A DNA stretch of 64,000 nucleotides, taken from positions 1 to 64,000 of the forward strand of contig NZ_VJND01000008.1 in the NCBI RefSeq assembly GCF_007556605.1. Reading direction: 5' to 3'. The notes beneath the pieces were generated by a model that saw nothing but the letters and a program-made list of their open reading frames with translations, ran no database searches and was not told where the DNA came from. Positions 15,786 to 24,508 of the stretch are shown here, piece by piece. A program made the position numbers and the translations under genes. Position 1 is the first letter of the stretch. Every line of letters starts with the position of its first letter. The stretch comes from Tepidimonas sediminis. GTDB lineage: Bacteria; Pseudomonadota; Gammaproteobacteria; Burkholderiales; Burkholderiaceae_C.

Positions 15786-18056
15786 ATGGCTGACACCGCC
15801 ACCGACGGCTTCGACCTGACCCAGTTCTATCAGATCTTCTTCGAGGAGGCCGGCGAGAACCTCGAGCAGATGGAGCAGCTGCTGCTCAACCTCGACGTGG
15901 AGACGGTCGACGACGAGACGCTCAACGCGATCTTCCGCTGCGCGCACTCGATCAAGGGCGGCGCGGCCACGTTCGGCTTCGAGGACGTGGCCGAGCTGAC
16001 CCACCAGATGGAATCGCTGCTGGACAAGCTGCGCCGCCACGAGCTCAAGGCCACCGTGCCGATGGTGGACGTGCTGCTGGAATCGAGCGATGCGCTCAAG
16101 GGCCTGCTGGCGCGCCACCAGGGGCTGGGCGGCGAGCCGCCCGAGACCGCGGGCCTGGTGGCGCGCATCCGGGCGCTGGCCAGCGGCCAGGCGGAACCCT
16201 CCCCGGCGCCGCCCCCCGCTCCGGCTCCGGCTCCGGCACCGACACCGGCACCGCTGGGCGCAGGCGGCATGCCCGCTGCAAGCCCGCCGGGCGCACCGCG
16301 GCGCCTGCGTGCGGTCATCGGCCCGCTGGACCGGCTGGAACTGGCCGACCCGATCAAGGACCTGTTCCGCGACATCGCCGGCCTAGGCAGCATCACCGGC
16401 GAGCGCACCGAGGGCCAGCTGCGCATCTACGAAATCGACACCACCAGCAGCGACGACGAGCTGCTCGACCTGTTCTCGTTCCACGTCGCGCGCGAGCAGA
16501 TCCGGCTGGAGCCGCTCGATGGCGCGGCGGCTCCGGCGGCAGCCGCCCCCGCGATGGCGACGCCGAACGAGACGCCGGAGCACAGCCGCGACGTCATCGA
16601 GGAGGGTTACGGCCTGTTCGCCGGCGCGCCCGGCAGCCCGGTGGCGGCCACGCGGCCGGACGCCAGCGGTGCCCCTGCCCCGGCCCCCGACGAGGTGCAC
16701 GGTTATGGCCTGTTCCCGGGCGCACCGGGCAACCCGGTGACGCCGTCGGAGCACGCCGCCGCGCTGCAGGCCGAGGCGCAGGCGCTGGCCACCGCGCAGC
16801 AGCAGGGTCAGCCAGCCTCCGCCGCCGCCAGTGCCGACGCCCGCGCGCGCGAGGCGGCCAAGCAGGCGCGCCAGGCCGCCAACGCGCAGCTGGAGACCAC
16901 CACGCTGCGCGTCTCGGTCAGCAAGATCGACCAGCTGATCAACCAGGTCGGCGAGCTCGTCATCACGCAGGCGATGCTGGCGCAGTACAGCCGCGACCTC
17001 GACGCCACGCTGCACCAGCAGCTGCTGGCGGGCCTGGCGGATCTGGAGCGCAACACCCGGGATCTGCAGGAATCGGTGATGTCGATCCGCATGATCCCGA
17101 TGTCGGTCGTCTTCAGCCGTTTCCCGCGCATGCTGCGCGATCTGGCCACCAAGCTCGGCAAGAAGGTCGAGCTGGTCACGCACGGCGAAGCCACCGAACT
17201 CGACAAGGGCCTGATCGAGAAGATCACCGATCCGCTGACGCACCTGGTGCGCAACAGCTGCGACCACGGCATCGAGCCGCCCGCCGAACGCATCGCCAAG
17301 GGCAAGCCGGAGGTGGGCACGATCACGCTGTCGGCGGCGCACCAGGGCGGCTCGATCCTGATCGAGGTGCGCGACGACGGCCGCGGCCTGTCGCGCGAGA
17401 AGCTGCTGCGCAAGGCGCGCGAGAAGGGCATCCCCTGCTCCGACGACATGAGCGACCAGGAGGTCTGGCAGCTGATCTTCGCGCCGGGCTTTTCCACCGC
17501 CGAGGTGGTCACCGACGTGTCGGGTCGCGGCGTCGGCATGGACGTCGTCAAGAAGAACATCGCCGCGCTGGGCGGCACGGTGGAGATCGACTCGGCCGAG
17601 GGCTACGGCATGAGCGTCAAGGTGCGCCTGCCGCTGACGCTGGCCATCATGGACGGCATGACCGTGCGCGTGGCCGACGAGGTCTACATCCTGCCGCTGT
17701 CGTCGGTGGTCGAGTCGTTCCAGGTCGAATCCACCAGCATCAACACCGTGGCGCAAAGCGCCCAGCTGGTCAAGGTGCGCGACGAGTACATGCCGGTCAT
17801 CGCGCTGGACGAGCTGTTCCAGGTGCCGCGCAAGACCAGCGACGGGGCCAACGGCATCATGGTCGTGATCGAGTCCGACGGGGCGCGCGTGGCGCTGATG
17901 GTCGACGAGCTGCTCGGCCAGCAGCAGGTGGTCATCAAGAACCTGGAGGCCAATTACCGCAAGGTGCCCAACGTCTCCGGCGCCACCATCCTGGGCGACG
18001 GCAGCGTCTCGCTGATCCTGGACACCTCGGCCCTGGTGCGGCGCGTGCGCACATGA
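15786..18056 (+). CDS. cheA: Chemotaxis histidine kinase CheA
   Basis: 756 residues. Order: HPt domain with phosphorylated H54 (RCAHSIKGGAATFGF); a Pro/Ala linker at about 138-172; a CheY-binding-like domain at about 176-245 (LRAVIGPLDRLELADPIKDLF); a long low-complexity linker with two copies of a GYGLF.GAPG.PV motif; dimerisation domain (about 370-430); HATPase domain (HLVRNSCDHGIE, DDGRGL, GRGVGMDVV); and the C-terminal CheW-like domain. CheA autophosphorylates in response to receptors and feeds CheY and CheB. No cheW or receptor gene is present nearby, so those are encoded elsewhere. The stop overlaps the cheR start (ATGA). Confidence 0.96.
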   Translation: MADTATDGFDLTQFYQIFFEEAGENLEQMEQLLLNLDVETVDDETLNAIFRCAHSIKGGAATFGFEDVAELTHQMESLLDKLRRHELKATVPMVDVLLESSDALKGLLARHQGLGGEPPETAGLVARIRALASGQAEPSPAPPPAPAPAPAPTPAPLGAGGMPAASPPGAPRRLRAVIGPLDRLELADPIKDLFRDIAGLGSITGERTEGQLRIYEIDTTSSDDELLDLFSFHVAREQIRLEPLDGAAAPAAAAPAMATPNETPEHSRDVIEEGYGLFAGAPGSPVAATRPDASGAPAPAPDEVHGYGLFPGAPGNPVTPSEHAAALQAEAQALATAQQQGQPASAAASADARAREAAKQARQAANAQLETTTLRVSVSKIDQLINQVGELVITQAMLAQYSRDLDATLHQQLLAGLADLERNTRDLQESVMSIRMIPMSVVFSRFPRMLRDLATKLGKKVELVTHGEATELDKGLIEKITDPLTHLVRNSCDHGIEPPAERIAKGKPEVGTITLSAAHQGGSILIEVRDDGRGLSREKLLRKAREKGIPCSDDMSDQEVWQLIFAPGFSTAEVVTDVSGRGVGMDVVKKNIAALGGTVEIDSAEGYGMSVKVRLPLTLAIMDGMTVRVADEVYILPLSSVVESFQVESTSINTVAQSAQLVKVRDEYMPVIALDELFQVPRKTSDGANGIMVVIESDGARVALMVDELLGQQQVVIKNLEANYRKVPNVSGATILGDGSVSLILDTSALVRRVRT
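16605..16739 (+). repeat. Two copies of a 13-residue motif inside the CheA linker
   Basis: Codons at 16605-16643 encode GYGLFAGAPGSPV and codons at 16701-16739 encode GYGLFPGAPGNPV. The two copies differ at two residues and are separated by 57 bases of Ala/Pro/Asp-rich linker. They lie between the CheY-binding-like domain and the dimerisation domain. Confidence 0.8.
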
Positions 18057-18889
18057 AGCCGGAGGCCGCCGCCCAGCTGCAGGCGCGCGAATTCGCGTGG
18101 ACGCCGGCGGACTTCGAGCGCATCCGCCAGCTGATCTACCGTCACGCCGGCATCAGCCTGCACGAGGGCAAGCAGGCCATGGTCTACAGCCGCGTCTCGC
18201 GCCGCCTGCGCGAGACCGGCCACGACAGCTTCCGCGCCTACCTCGACTGGCTGGAAAGCAGCGGCGACGCGCAGGAGTGGCAGGAGTTCGTCAACGCGCT
18301 GACCACCAACCTGACCTCGTTCTTCCGCGAGAACCACCACTTCGTCGAGCTGGCGCGGCTGGCGCGCGAGCAGCCGGGCCTGGACTGGAAGATCTGGTGC
18401 GCCGCCGCCTCCACCGGCGAGGAGCCGTATTCGATCGCCATCACGATGGCCGATGTCCTCGGCGTGGGCGGGCGCTTCCGCATCTGGGCCAGCGACATCG
18501 ACACGCGCGTGCTGCAGACCGCGCAGCGCGGCGTCTACAAGCTCGAGCAGCTCAAGCCCCTGACGCCCGAGCAGCTGCGCCGCTATTTCCTGCGCGGCAA
18601 GGGCGCCAACGAGGGGCTGGCGCGCGTCAAGCCCGAGCTGCAGCGACATCTGCAGTTCTTCACGCTCAACCTGGTCGACGAGCACTGGCCGCTGCAGGAG
18701 ACATTCGACGCCGTCTTCTGCCGCAACGTGATGATCTATTTCGATCACGCCACGCAGCGGCGCGTGCTGGCGCGCATCCACCGCGTGCTCAAGCCCCACG
18801 GCACGCTGTTCGTCGGCCATGCCGAGAACTTCTCCGACGCGCGCGACCTGTTCCGCCTGCGCGGCAAGACCATCTACGAAAGACTATGA
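18053..18889 (+). CDS. cheR: Chemotaxis receptor methyltransferase CheR
   Basis: 278 residues. The N-terminal helical domain is followed by the methyltransferase domain with the S-adenosylmethionine loop (AAASTGEEPYSIA), the ASDID motif and CRNVMIYF. CheR methylates glutamates of the chemoreceptors and so sets adaptation. It overlaps cheA by ATGA at its start and cheD by ATGA at its end, indicating coupled translation. Confidence 0.96.
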   Translation: MKPEAAAQLQAREFAWTPADFERIRQLIYRHAGISLHEGKQAMVYSRVSRRLRETGHDSFRAYLDWLESSGDAQEWQEFVNALTTNLTSFFRENHHFVELARLAREQPGLDWKIWCAAASTGEEPYSIAITMADVLGVGGRFRIWASDIDTRVLQTAQRGVYKLEQLKPLTPEQLRRYFLRGKGANEGLARVKPELQRHLQFFTLNLVDEHWPLQETFDAVFCRNVMIYFDHATQRRVLARIHRVLKPHGTLFVGHAENFSDARDLFRLRGKTIYERL

Positions 18890-19521
18890 CGTCGTCGGTG
18901 CACTCCCCCGCGCACGTGCAGGTGCTCAAGTCCCGTCCGCGCAAGCCGGGCGAGGCCTCGTTCTTCTTCTACGACCAGCACTTCCGCTACGCCGCCGCCA
19001 AGGTGCTGCCGGGCGAGTACTACGTCACGGACGAGGACATTCTCATCATGACGGTGCTGGGCTCGTGCATCGCGGCCTGCATCTGGGATTCGCGGCTGCG
19101 CATCGGCGGCATGAACCACTTCATGCTGCCCGAGGGCGGCGCCGACACCTCCGGGCGCTACGGTTCCTACGCCATGGAGCTGCTGATCAACGAGCTGATC
19201 AAGCGCGGCTCCACGCGCGAGTACATGCAGGCCAAGGTGTTCGGCGGCGGCGCCGTGATCGCCGGCATGACGTCGATGAACGTCGGCGAGCGCAACACGC
19301 TGTTCGTGCTGGACTACCTGGCCACCGAGCGCATCCCGGTGGTGTCCAAGGACGTCATGGACATCTACCCGCGCAAGGTGGTGTTCTTCCCCGTCACCGG
19401 CAAGGCCATGGTCAAGCGCCTGGCGCACGCCCACCCCGACGTGCTGGAGCAGCAGGAGCGTCAGGGCACCGCCACGCGGCTGGCGCAGGCGCGCGCCGGC
19501 GGCACGGTGGATCTGTTCTGA
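18886..19521 (+). CDS. cheD: Chemoreceptor glutamine deamidase CheD
   Basis: 211 residues. The catalytic cysteine lies in VLGSCIAACIWD and the catalytic histidine in GGMNHFMLP; FGGGAVI is also conserved. CheD deamidates receptor glutamines. The longer upstream frame lies across cheR; I chose the ATG at 18886, which overlaps the cheR stop. cheB begins 21 bases downstream. Confidence 0.95.
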   Translation: MTSSVHSPAHVQVLKSRPRKPGEASFFFYDQHFRYAAAKVLPGEYYVTDEDILIMTVLGSCIAACIWDSRLRIGGMNHFMLPEGGADTSGRYGSYAMELLINELIKRGSTREYMQAKVFGGGAVIAGMTSMNVGERNTLFVLDYLATERIPVVSKDVMDIYPRKVVFFPVTGKAMVKRLAHAHPDVLEQQERQGTATRLAQARAGGTVDLF

Positions 19522-19542
19522 AACTGCGCTATCCTCCCCGCC

Positions 19543-20652
19543 ATGCCGAAGATCAAGGTGGTCGTGGTCGACGACTCGGCGCTGGTGCGCAGCCTGCTGG
19601 CCGAGATCATCAACAGGCAGCCGGACATGGAGTGCGTCGGCACCGCCGCCGACCCGCTGCAGGCGCGCGAGATCATCCGCGAGCGCAACCCGGACGTCAT
19701 CACGCTCGACGTCGAGATGCCGAAGATGGACGGGCTGGAGTTCCTGGCGCGCCTGATGCGGCTGCGCCCCACCCCGGTGGTCATGGTCTCGACGCTGACC
19801 GAGCAGGGCGCGGAGACGACGCTCAAGGCCCTGGAGCTGGGCGCGGTGGACTTCGTCGCCAAGCCCCGCATCGGCGTCACCGCCGGGCTGCAGGAACTCG
19901 CGGACGACATCGTCGAGAAGATCCGCATCGCCGCCAAGGCGCACGTGCGCCGGCTGGTCAGTCCACCGCCGGCGGCGCCCACCGTGGCAGCCGCCCATGC
20001 GGGCACCGCCCTGACCGCCCCGCTGCCCCCCGCCGCCAGCCCGGCGCCGATCCGCCTGTCCACCGAGAAGGTGATCTGCATCGGCGCTTCCACCGGCGGC
20101 ACCGAGGCGATCAAGGAGATCCTGATGGAGCTGCCGGCCGACGCACCGGCGGTGGTCATCACCCAGCACATGCCGCCCGGCTTCACCGCCAGCTTCGCCG
20201 CGCGGCTCGACAGCCTGTGCCGCATCCGCGTCGCCGAGGCGCGCGATGGCGAGCGCATCCTGCCCGGCCACGCCTACATCGCCCCCGGCGGCAAGCAGTT
20301 CTCGATCGCGCGCAGCGGCGCCAACTACGTCGCCGTGGTCGACGACTCGCCGCCGGTCAACCGCCACAAGCCGTCGGTGGAGGTGCTGTTCCGCTCGTGC
20401 GCGCGCGTGCTCGGCCCCAACGCCATCGGCGTGATGCTGACCGGCATGGGTGGCGACGGCGCGCAGGCGATGAAGGAGATGCGCGACGCCGGCGCCTACA
20501 ACATCGCGCAGGACGAAGCCAGCTGCGTCGTCTTCGGCATGCCGAAGATGGCCATCCAAGCCGGCGCGGTGCACGCCGTGCTGCCGCTCAAGCAGATCGC
20601 GCGCGCCATCATGGAGCGAGTGGCGGCCGCCGGCGTGCGCCACCGCATCTGA
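19543..20652 (+). CDS. cheB: Chemotaxis methylesterase/deamidase CheB
   Basis: 369 residues. The receiver domain has D10/D11 and acceptor D56 ([11 protein letters not shown]), followed by a Pro/Ala linker at about 145-170 and the methylesterase domain with the serine in [10 protein letters not shown], the histidine in QHMPPGFT and the aspartate in GMGGDGA. It removes receptor methyl groups when phosphorylated by CheA. It is the last gene of the che operon and converges on the minus-strand gene at 20683. Confidence 0.96.
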   Translation: MPKIKVVVVDDSALVRSLLAEIINRQPDMECVGTAADPLQAREIIRERNPDVITLDVEMPKMDGLEFLARLMRLRPTPVVMVSTLTEQGAETTLKALELGAVDFVAKPRIGVTAGLQELADDIVEKIRIAAKAHVRRLVSPPPAAPTVAAAHAGTALTAPLPPAASPAPIRLSTEKVICIGASTGGTEAIKEILMELPADAPAVVITQHMPPGFTASFAARLDSLCRIRVAEARDGERILPGHAYIAPGGKQFSIARSGANYVAVVDDSPPVNRHKPSVEVLFRSCARVLGPNAIGVMLTGMGGDGAQAMKEMRDAGAYNIAQDEASCVVFGMPKMAIQAGAVHAVLPLKQIARAIMERVAAAGVRHRI

Positions 20653-20682
20653 GCCCGCCGCTCCACCACAGGCGAGGGCGCT

Positions 20683-21423
20683 TCAGACCAGCCGGTCGAT
20701 GCGCGGGCCCGGCTTGGCATCGCGACCGGCACCGTCCGCCGCCACGCCATAGGACTGCTGCGGCTCACCCGGCGGCAGGCTGGCCAGCGGACGGGCGTTG
20801 AGGCGCTGGTGCAGCTCCTCCAGCTTCTGCGCGCGCTCGGCCGCCGCCTTGCGCGCCTCCTCGCCGATCACCATGTCGACCGCCGTGCGGCTGGCCTTCC
20901 AGAGGTTGGGCAGCAACTCCTTGATCTGCGTATCCAGCGCCTCCAGCGCCGGGTTCTTCACGGGCGGGTAGCCTTCGTCCTGGGCGTCGGACCGCTGCGC
21001 CGGCTCGCTGCGCTGCGCCTCCCCGCGAGCCTGGGCACGGCGCTCCTCGGCGCGGCGGCCGGCGTCCTCGGCGCGCGCGCGCTCCGCGCGGTCCTGCTGA
21101 GCCTGCTGCGCAGCGGCCTGGGCCTGCTCGCGCGGCCCCGGCTCCGGCCGCCCCTGCGCCGGCGGCAGGCCGGCGCGCTCCGGCGCGGCGGCGTTGACCT
21201 GCGGATCGGGTCGCTGGGTCTCCTGCGCAGGGGCCACGGGCGCCAGCGGCGGCGTCGCGGCCGCCTGCACCCGCCCCGCCTCGCCCTGCGGGGTGACCTG
21301 CGCCGGTGCGGCGGCGTCGCGGGCCACCGCGTTGCCGGGCCGTACCGGCGTGACCGGCTGCGCACGCACGACCGGCGTCGCCTGCGGCGACGGTGCTACG
21401 GCGATCGATGAGATGGTCAACAT
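20683..21423 (-). CDS. Unrecognised FliA-dependent protein of the motility locus
   Basis: 246 residues, no family recognised. About residues 1-140 are Ala/Pro/Gln-rich with a strongly charged Arg/Glu/Gln stretch that looks disordered or coiled. The C-terminal part (about 155-246) has an ordered-looking segment, NPALEALDTQIKELLPNLWK followed by ASRTAVDMVIGEEARKAAAE. There is no signal peptide and no strong membrane helix. The ATG at 21423 has GAGGA in front. A near-perfect FliA promoter (21483-21509) precedes it, so it should be expressed with late flagellar genes. Its function is unknown; a chaperone, export substrate or motor accessory are all possible. Confidence 0.7.
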   Translation of the reverse strand: MLTISSIAVAPSPQATPVVRAQPVTPVRPGNAVARDAAAPAQVTPQGEAGRVQAAATPPLAPVAPAQETQRPDPQVNAAAPERAGLPPAQGRPEPGPREQAQAAAQQAQQDRAERARAEDAGRRAEERRAQARGEAQRSEPAQRSDAQDEGYPPVKNPALEALDTQIKELLPNLWKASRTAVDMVIGEEARKAAAERAQKLEELHQRLNARPLASLPPGEPQQSYGVAADGAGRDAKPGPRIDRLV

Positions 21424-21482
21424 GGCGCATTCCTCGGCTTGACGAGCCCATCCGCAGGACCCACGCCCCGCGGTCCTCCCTG

Positions 21483-21509
21483 TTATCGGCCGGCTTGAGC
21501 CGGACTTTA
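21483..21509 (-). promoter_or_regulatory. FliA (sigma-28) promoter for the unrecognised motility gene
   Basis: Read on the minus strand: TAAA (21509-21506), exactly 15 bases, then GCCGATAA (21490-21483). All twelve key bases match the sigma-28 consensus. The spacer contains a CCGGCT..AGCCGG inverted repeat. The start codon is about 60 bases downstream. Confidence 0.88.
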
Positions 21510-21524
21510 GGGCCTTGTGGCACG

Positions 21525-21552
21525 TTTTTCAACCTCACGCTGGCCGTACAAT
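21525..21552 (+). promoter_or_regulatory. Candidate sigma-70 promoter for ilvE
   Basis: TTTTTC at 21525-21530, 16 bases, then TACAAT at 21547-21552. The -10 is good and the -35 weak. It lies 70 bases before the ilvE start and back to back with the FliA promoter on the other strand. Confidence 0.45.
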
Positions 21553-21621
21553 CGTCGCCATGCTTCCGGCGCGGGCGCCGAGATCTTCGGCCGCGCCCCT
21601 TCCCCATCGCAAGGATTCCGC

Positions 21622-22557
21622 ATGGCAACCCCGCTCCCGCTGCACGACCGCGACGGCAAGATCTGGATGGACGGCGAACTCGTCGACTGGCGCGACGCCA
21701 AGGTGCACGTGCTGACGCACACGTTGCACTACGGCTGCGGCGCCTTCGAGGGCGTGCGCGCCTACAGGACCGAGCGCGGCACGGCGATCTTCCGCCTGCA
21801 GGAGCACACCGAGCGCCTGTTCAACAGCGCCAAGATCCTGCGCATGCAGATCCCGTTCAGCATGGAGGAGGTCAACGAGGCGCAGCGCGCCGTCATCCGC
21901 GCCAACGGGCTGGAAAGCGGCTACATCCGTCCGCTGACCTGGATCGGGTCGGAAAAGCTCGGCGTCAGCCCCAAGGGCAACCGCGTGCACCTGATGGTGG
22001 CGGCCTGGGCCTGGGGCGCCTACCTCGGCGAAGAGGGCATGAAGCGCGGCATCCGCGTCAAGACCTCCAGCTACACGCGCCACCACGTCAACATCACGAT
22101 GACGCAGGCCAAGACGGTGTCCAACTACACCAACTCCATCCTGGCCAACATGGAGGCCACCGACGACGGCTACGACGAGGCGCTGCTGCTCGACCCGGCC
22201 GGCTTCGTCTCCGAAGGCGCCGGCGAAAACCTCTTCATCGTCAAGGGCGGCGTCATCTACACGCCGGACCTGTCGGCCGGCGCGCTCAACGGCATCACGC
22301 GCAACACCGTGCTGCACATCGCCAAGGACCTGGGCCTGGAGGTGGTGCAGAAGCGCATCACGCGCGACGAGGTCTACATCGCCGATGAGGCCTTCTTCAC
22401 CGGCACCGCCGCCGAGGTCACGCCGATCCGCGAACTCGACCGCATCCAGATCGGCGCCGGCCAGCGCGGCCCGATCACCGAGCGCATCCAGAGCGCCTTC
22501 TTCGACATCGTCAACGGCCGCAACCCGAAGTACGCGCACTGGCTTACGCCGGTGTGA
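21622..22557 (+). CDS. ilvE: Branched-chain amino acid aminotransferase
   Basis: 311 residues, a class IV pyridoxal-phosphate aminotransferase. THTLHYGCGAFEGVRAY near the N-terminus is the IlvE signature. K164 (QAKTVSNYTNS) is the expected cofactor lysine, and EGAGENLF and FFTGTAAEVTPI are conserved. It performs the last step of leucine, isoleucine and valine synthesis with glutamate as amino donor. The ATG at 21622 is preceded by AAGGA; a longer frame upstream adds 35 non-conserved residues. Confidence 0.96.
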   Translation: MATPLPLHDRDGKIWMDGELVDWRDAKVHVLTHTLHYGCGAFEGVRAYRTERGTAIFRLQEHTERLFNSAKILRMQIPFSMEEVNEAQRAVIRANGLESGYIRPLTWIGSEKLGVSPKGNRVHLMVAAWAWGAYLGEEGMKRGIRVKTSSYTRHHVNITMTQAKTVSNYTNSILANMEATDDGYDEALLLDPAGFVSEGAGENLFIVKGGVIYTPDLSAGALNGITRNTVLHIAKDLGLEVVQKRITRDEVYIADEAFFTGTAAEVTPIRELDRIQIGAGQRGPITERIQSAFFDIVNGRNPKYAHWLTPV

Positions 22558-22580
22558 AGTTCTTTTTCAGCCTGGTCACC

Positions 22581-22808
22581 ATGAGCGCCACCGCCACACA
22601 CGCCCCCGCGATCGTCGAGCTTACCGCCAGCGACCTCAATGCCCATGGCGGCATCCACTGCCCTCACCCCAAGGCCGGCATGGAGCTGTGGAACAGCCAC
22701 CCGCGCGTCTTCCTCGACGTCGCCAAGACCGGGGAGGCGCAGTGTCCTTATTGCGGGACGGTGTATCGGCTGCGTGAGACCGCGGGCGCTTCGGGATGGA
22801 GCCATTGA
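22581..22808 (+). CDS. zf-CHCC zinc-finger protein
   Basis: 75 residues from the ATG at 22581. A GTG at 22554, overlapping the ilvE stop, would add nine residues (VKFFFSLVT). The pattern HCPHPKAGMELWNSHPRVFL then CPYCGTVYRL gives the Cys/His/Cys/Cys ligands of the zf-CHCC family, which also contains the mitochondrial complex I subunit NDUFS6. In bacteria these are small cytoplasmic proteins of unknown role. In this order of bacteria it is commonly found next to ilvE, which supports it as a real gene. Confidence 0.88.
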   Translation: MSATATHAPAIVELTASDLNAHGGIHCPHPKAGMELWNSHPRVFLDVAKTGEAQCPYCGTVYRLRETAGASGWSH

Positions 22809-22848
22809 GCCGCCGCGGCGCGCGGTCGCGCCGCCCGCCAAGCGCCTG

Positions 22849-23775
22849 ATGCTTGCCGACGCCAGCCCCAAGCTCTCGCAGGTTACGGTCGTTGTCGTCA
22901 CGCACAACAGCCGTCATTGCCTGTCGGCGCAAAAGCCACTGTTGGACGCCTGTCCTCACGTGATCGTGGTTGACAACGCCAGCGAGGACGACACCGTGGA
23001 ACGGGCACGGGGCTTATGGCCGCACGCTCAGGTGCTGGCGCTGCCGCGCAACCTTGGTTTCGGCGCCGCCAACAACCGGGCGATGGAGCGCGTCCAAACC
23101 GAATGGGCGCTGTTGTTGAACCCCGATTGCACGCTGGAACCAGCCTGCCTTGAACGGCTGCTGCAATGGTCGCAGGTCTGGCCCGAAGTCGCTGTGCTGG
23201 CGCCCCAACTGGTGGACGCCCGCGGGCGGCCTCAGGTGAACTACCGCTGGGCGCCGCTGAGCTGGCCTGGCCGCGGCGGGCCGGCTGAAGGCCCCGTCTG
23301 CGTCGGGTTTGCGTGCGGCGCAGCGCTGCTGCTGCGCCGCTCGGCGGTGCCGCAGCCGCTGTTTGACGAACGCTTTTTTCTCTACTACGAAGACGACGAT
23401 CTGTGCCTGCGGCTGTTTCAACGGCGCTTGCCGATCATCGTCGTCCCTGACTGCCGCGCCCAGCACCGCTCGCGCGGCTCGGTGCGCACGCGCTGGCCGT
23501 GGCGGGCGGAAATGCGCCGCGGCTACCATCATGTTCAGTCCAAACTGACCTTCACCGCCAAACATCGCGGATTGGCTGCGGCCCGACGGGGACGCCGCAG
23601 GCTGCTGTTGGCGACAGTGCTAAGCCTGCCGCTGCGTTTGCTGTTGCTGCATCCTAAGGGGATGGCGCGAGCGTGGGGGCGGCTGCGTGGGCTTTGGCAG
23701 TGGCAACCTCATGACGACCTCCTCCACCCCAACCGGTCGGCCTACCTTGTGCGTGGCCGTGCTGACCCTCAATGA
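22849..23775 (+). CDS. Family 2 glycosyltransferase, rhamnosyltransferase-like
   Basis: 308 residues from the ATG at 22849. The N-terminal GT-A fold has VTVVVVTHN, IVVDNASEDDT, LPRNLGFGAANN and LLLNPDC, the pattern of rhamnosyl- and related transferases (RfbF/WbbL type). FFLYYEDDDLCLRL carries the acceptor-site acidic residues. A basic C-terminus (GRRRLLLATVLSLPLRLLLL in part) suggests membrane association. It likely adds a sugar to lipopolysaccharide or another surface glycan. It overlaps the next gene by 65 bases. Codon use is less GC-biased than in ilvE upstream. Confidence 0.85.
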   Translation: MLADASPKLSQVTVVVVTHNSRHCLSAQKPLLDACPHVIVVDNASEDDTVERARGLWPHAQVLALPRNLGFGAANNRAMERVQTEWALLLNPDCTLEPACLERLLQWSQVWPEVAVLAPQLVDARGRPQVNYRWAPLSWPGRGGPAEGPVCVGFACGAALLLRRSAVPQPLFDERFFLYYEDDDLCLRLFQRRLPIIVVPDCRAQHRSRGSVRTRWPWRAEMRRGYHHVQSKLTFTAKHRGLAAARRGRRRLLLATVLSLPLRLLLLHPKGMARAWGRLRGLWQWQPHDDLLHPNRSAYLVRGRADPQ

Positions 23776-24508
23776 GGCCGCGCGCATCGAGCGCTGTCTG
23801 CGCAGCGCCACTTTCGCCGATCAATGGCTGGTGGCCGACAGTGGCAGCACCGACGACACCTGCCAGCGTGCCGCCGCGCTGGGCGCAGATGTGCATGTGT
23901 TTGCCGACTGGCAAGGCTTTGCCCAGCAGCGCAACCGGCTGCTTCCCTTCATCCGCACCGATTACGTGCTGTGGCTTGACGCCGATGAAGTGATTCCTGA
24001 CTCGCTGCGGGATGAGATCCTGGCGTTGCTGCAAACCCGTCCAGAACCTTTTGTCGGACGCATCGCTTGGCTTGAACATGCGTTTGGGCGGCCCCTGACG
24101 CATTTTCAGCGCCGCGGACTGCCGCGGCTGTTTCCCGTCGCCGAACTGGTCGGATTCGAAGGGGTGGTGCACGAGGGCCCGCTGTTGAAGCGCCGGCTGC
24201 CGGTGGTGGAGCTGCGCGCCCCGCTGCACCACCACTCGCGCGAGACAGTCTACGACAGCCTGCGCAAGCTGGCGCAGTACACGCAACTGGGTGCCGCCAA
24301 GCGGGCCCAGCGCGGCCAACGCGGCGGGGTGCTGCGGGGTCTCGCTTCGGCCAGCGCGATGTTCATTCGCTTGTATGTGTTTCGGCGTGGCTTTACCGGA
24401 GGGGGGGCTGGCTTCTTGTTCTGCCTGCTGATCGCGCTGGAGTGCCTGTTCCGCTACGCTGCCCTGGCTTACGACCGTGATCACCTGGAAACGTTGGCCA
24501 AGCGCTGA
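23711..24508 (+). CDS. Family 2 glycosyltransferase, LPS-core WaaE/KdtX-like
   Basis: 265 residues. LCVAVLTLNEAARIERCL, VADSGSTDDT and the metal-binding LDADE (89-93) define a short family 2 glycosyltransferase. The HFQRRGLPRLFPV and HHHSRETVYDSLRKLAQYT parts resemble the beta-glucosyltransferases of the lipopolysaccharide inner core (WaaE/KdtX). A hydrophobic segment lies near the C-terminus. The ATG at 23711 was preferred to a GTG eight codons earlier. The gene overlaps its neighbours at both ends, so the three glycan genes are one transcription unit. Confidence 0.85.
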   Translation: MTTSSTPTGRPTLCVAVLTLNEAARIERCLRSATFADQWLVADSGSTDDTCQRAAALGADVHVFADWQGFAQQRNRLLPFIRTDYVLWLDADEVIPDSLRDEILALLQTRPEPFVGRIAWLEHAFGRPLTHFQRRGLPRLFPVAELVGFEGVVHEGPLLKRRLPVVELRAPLHHHSRETVYDSLRKLAQYTQLGAAKRAQRGQRGGVLRGLASASAMFIRLYVFRRGFTGGGAGFLFCLLIALECLFRYAALAYDRDHLETLAKR

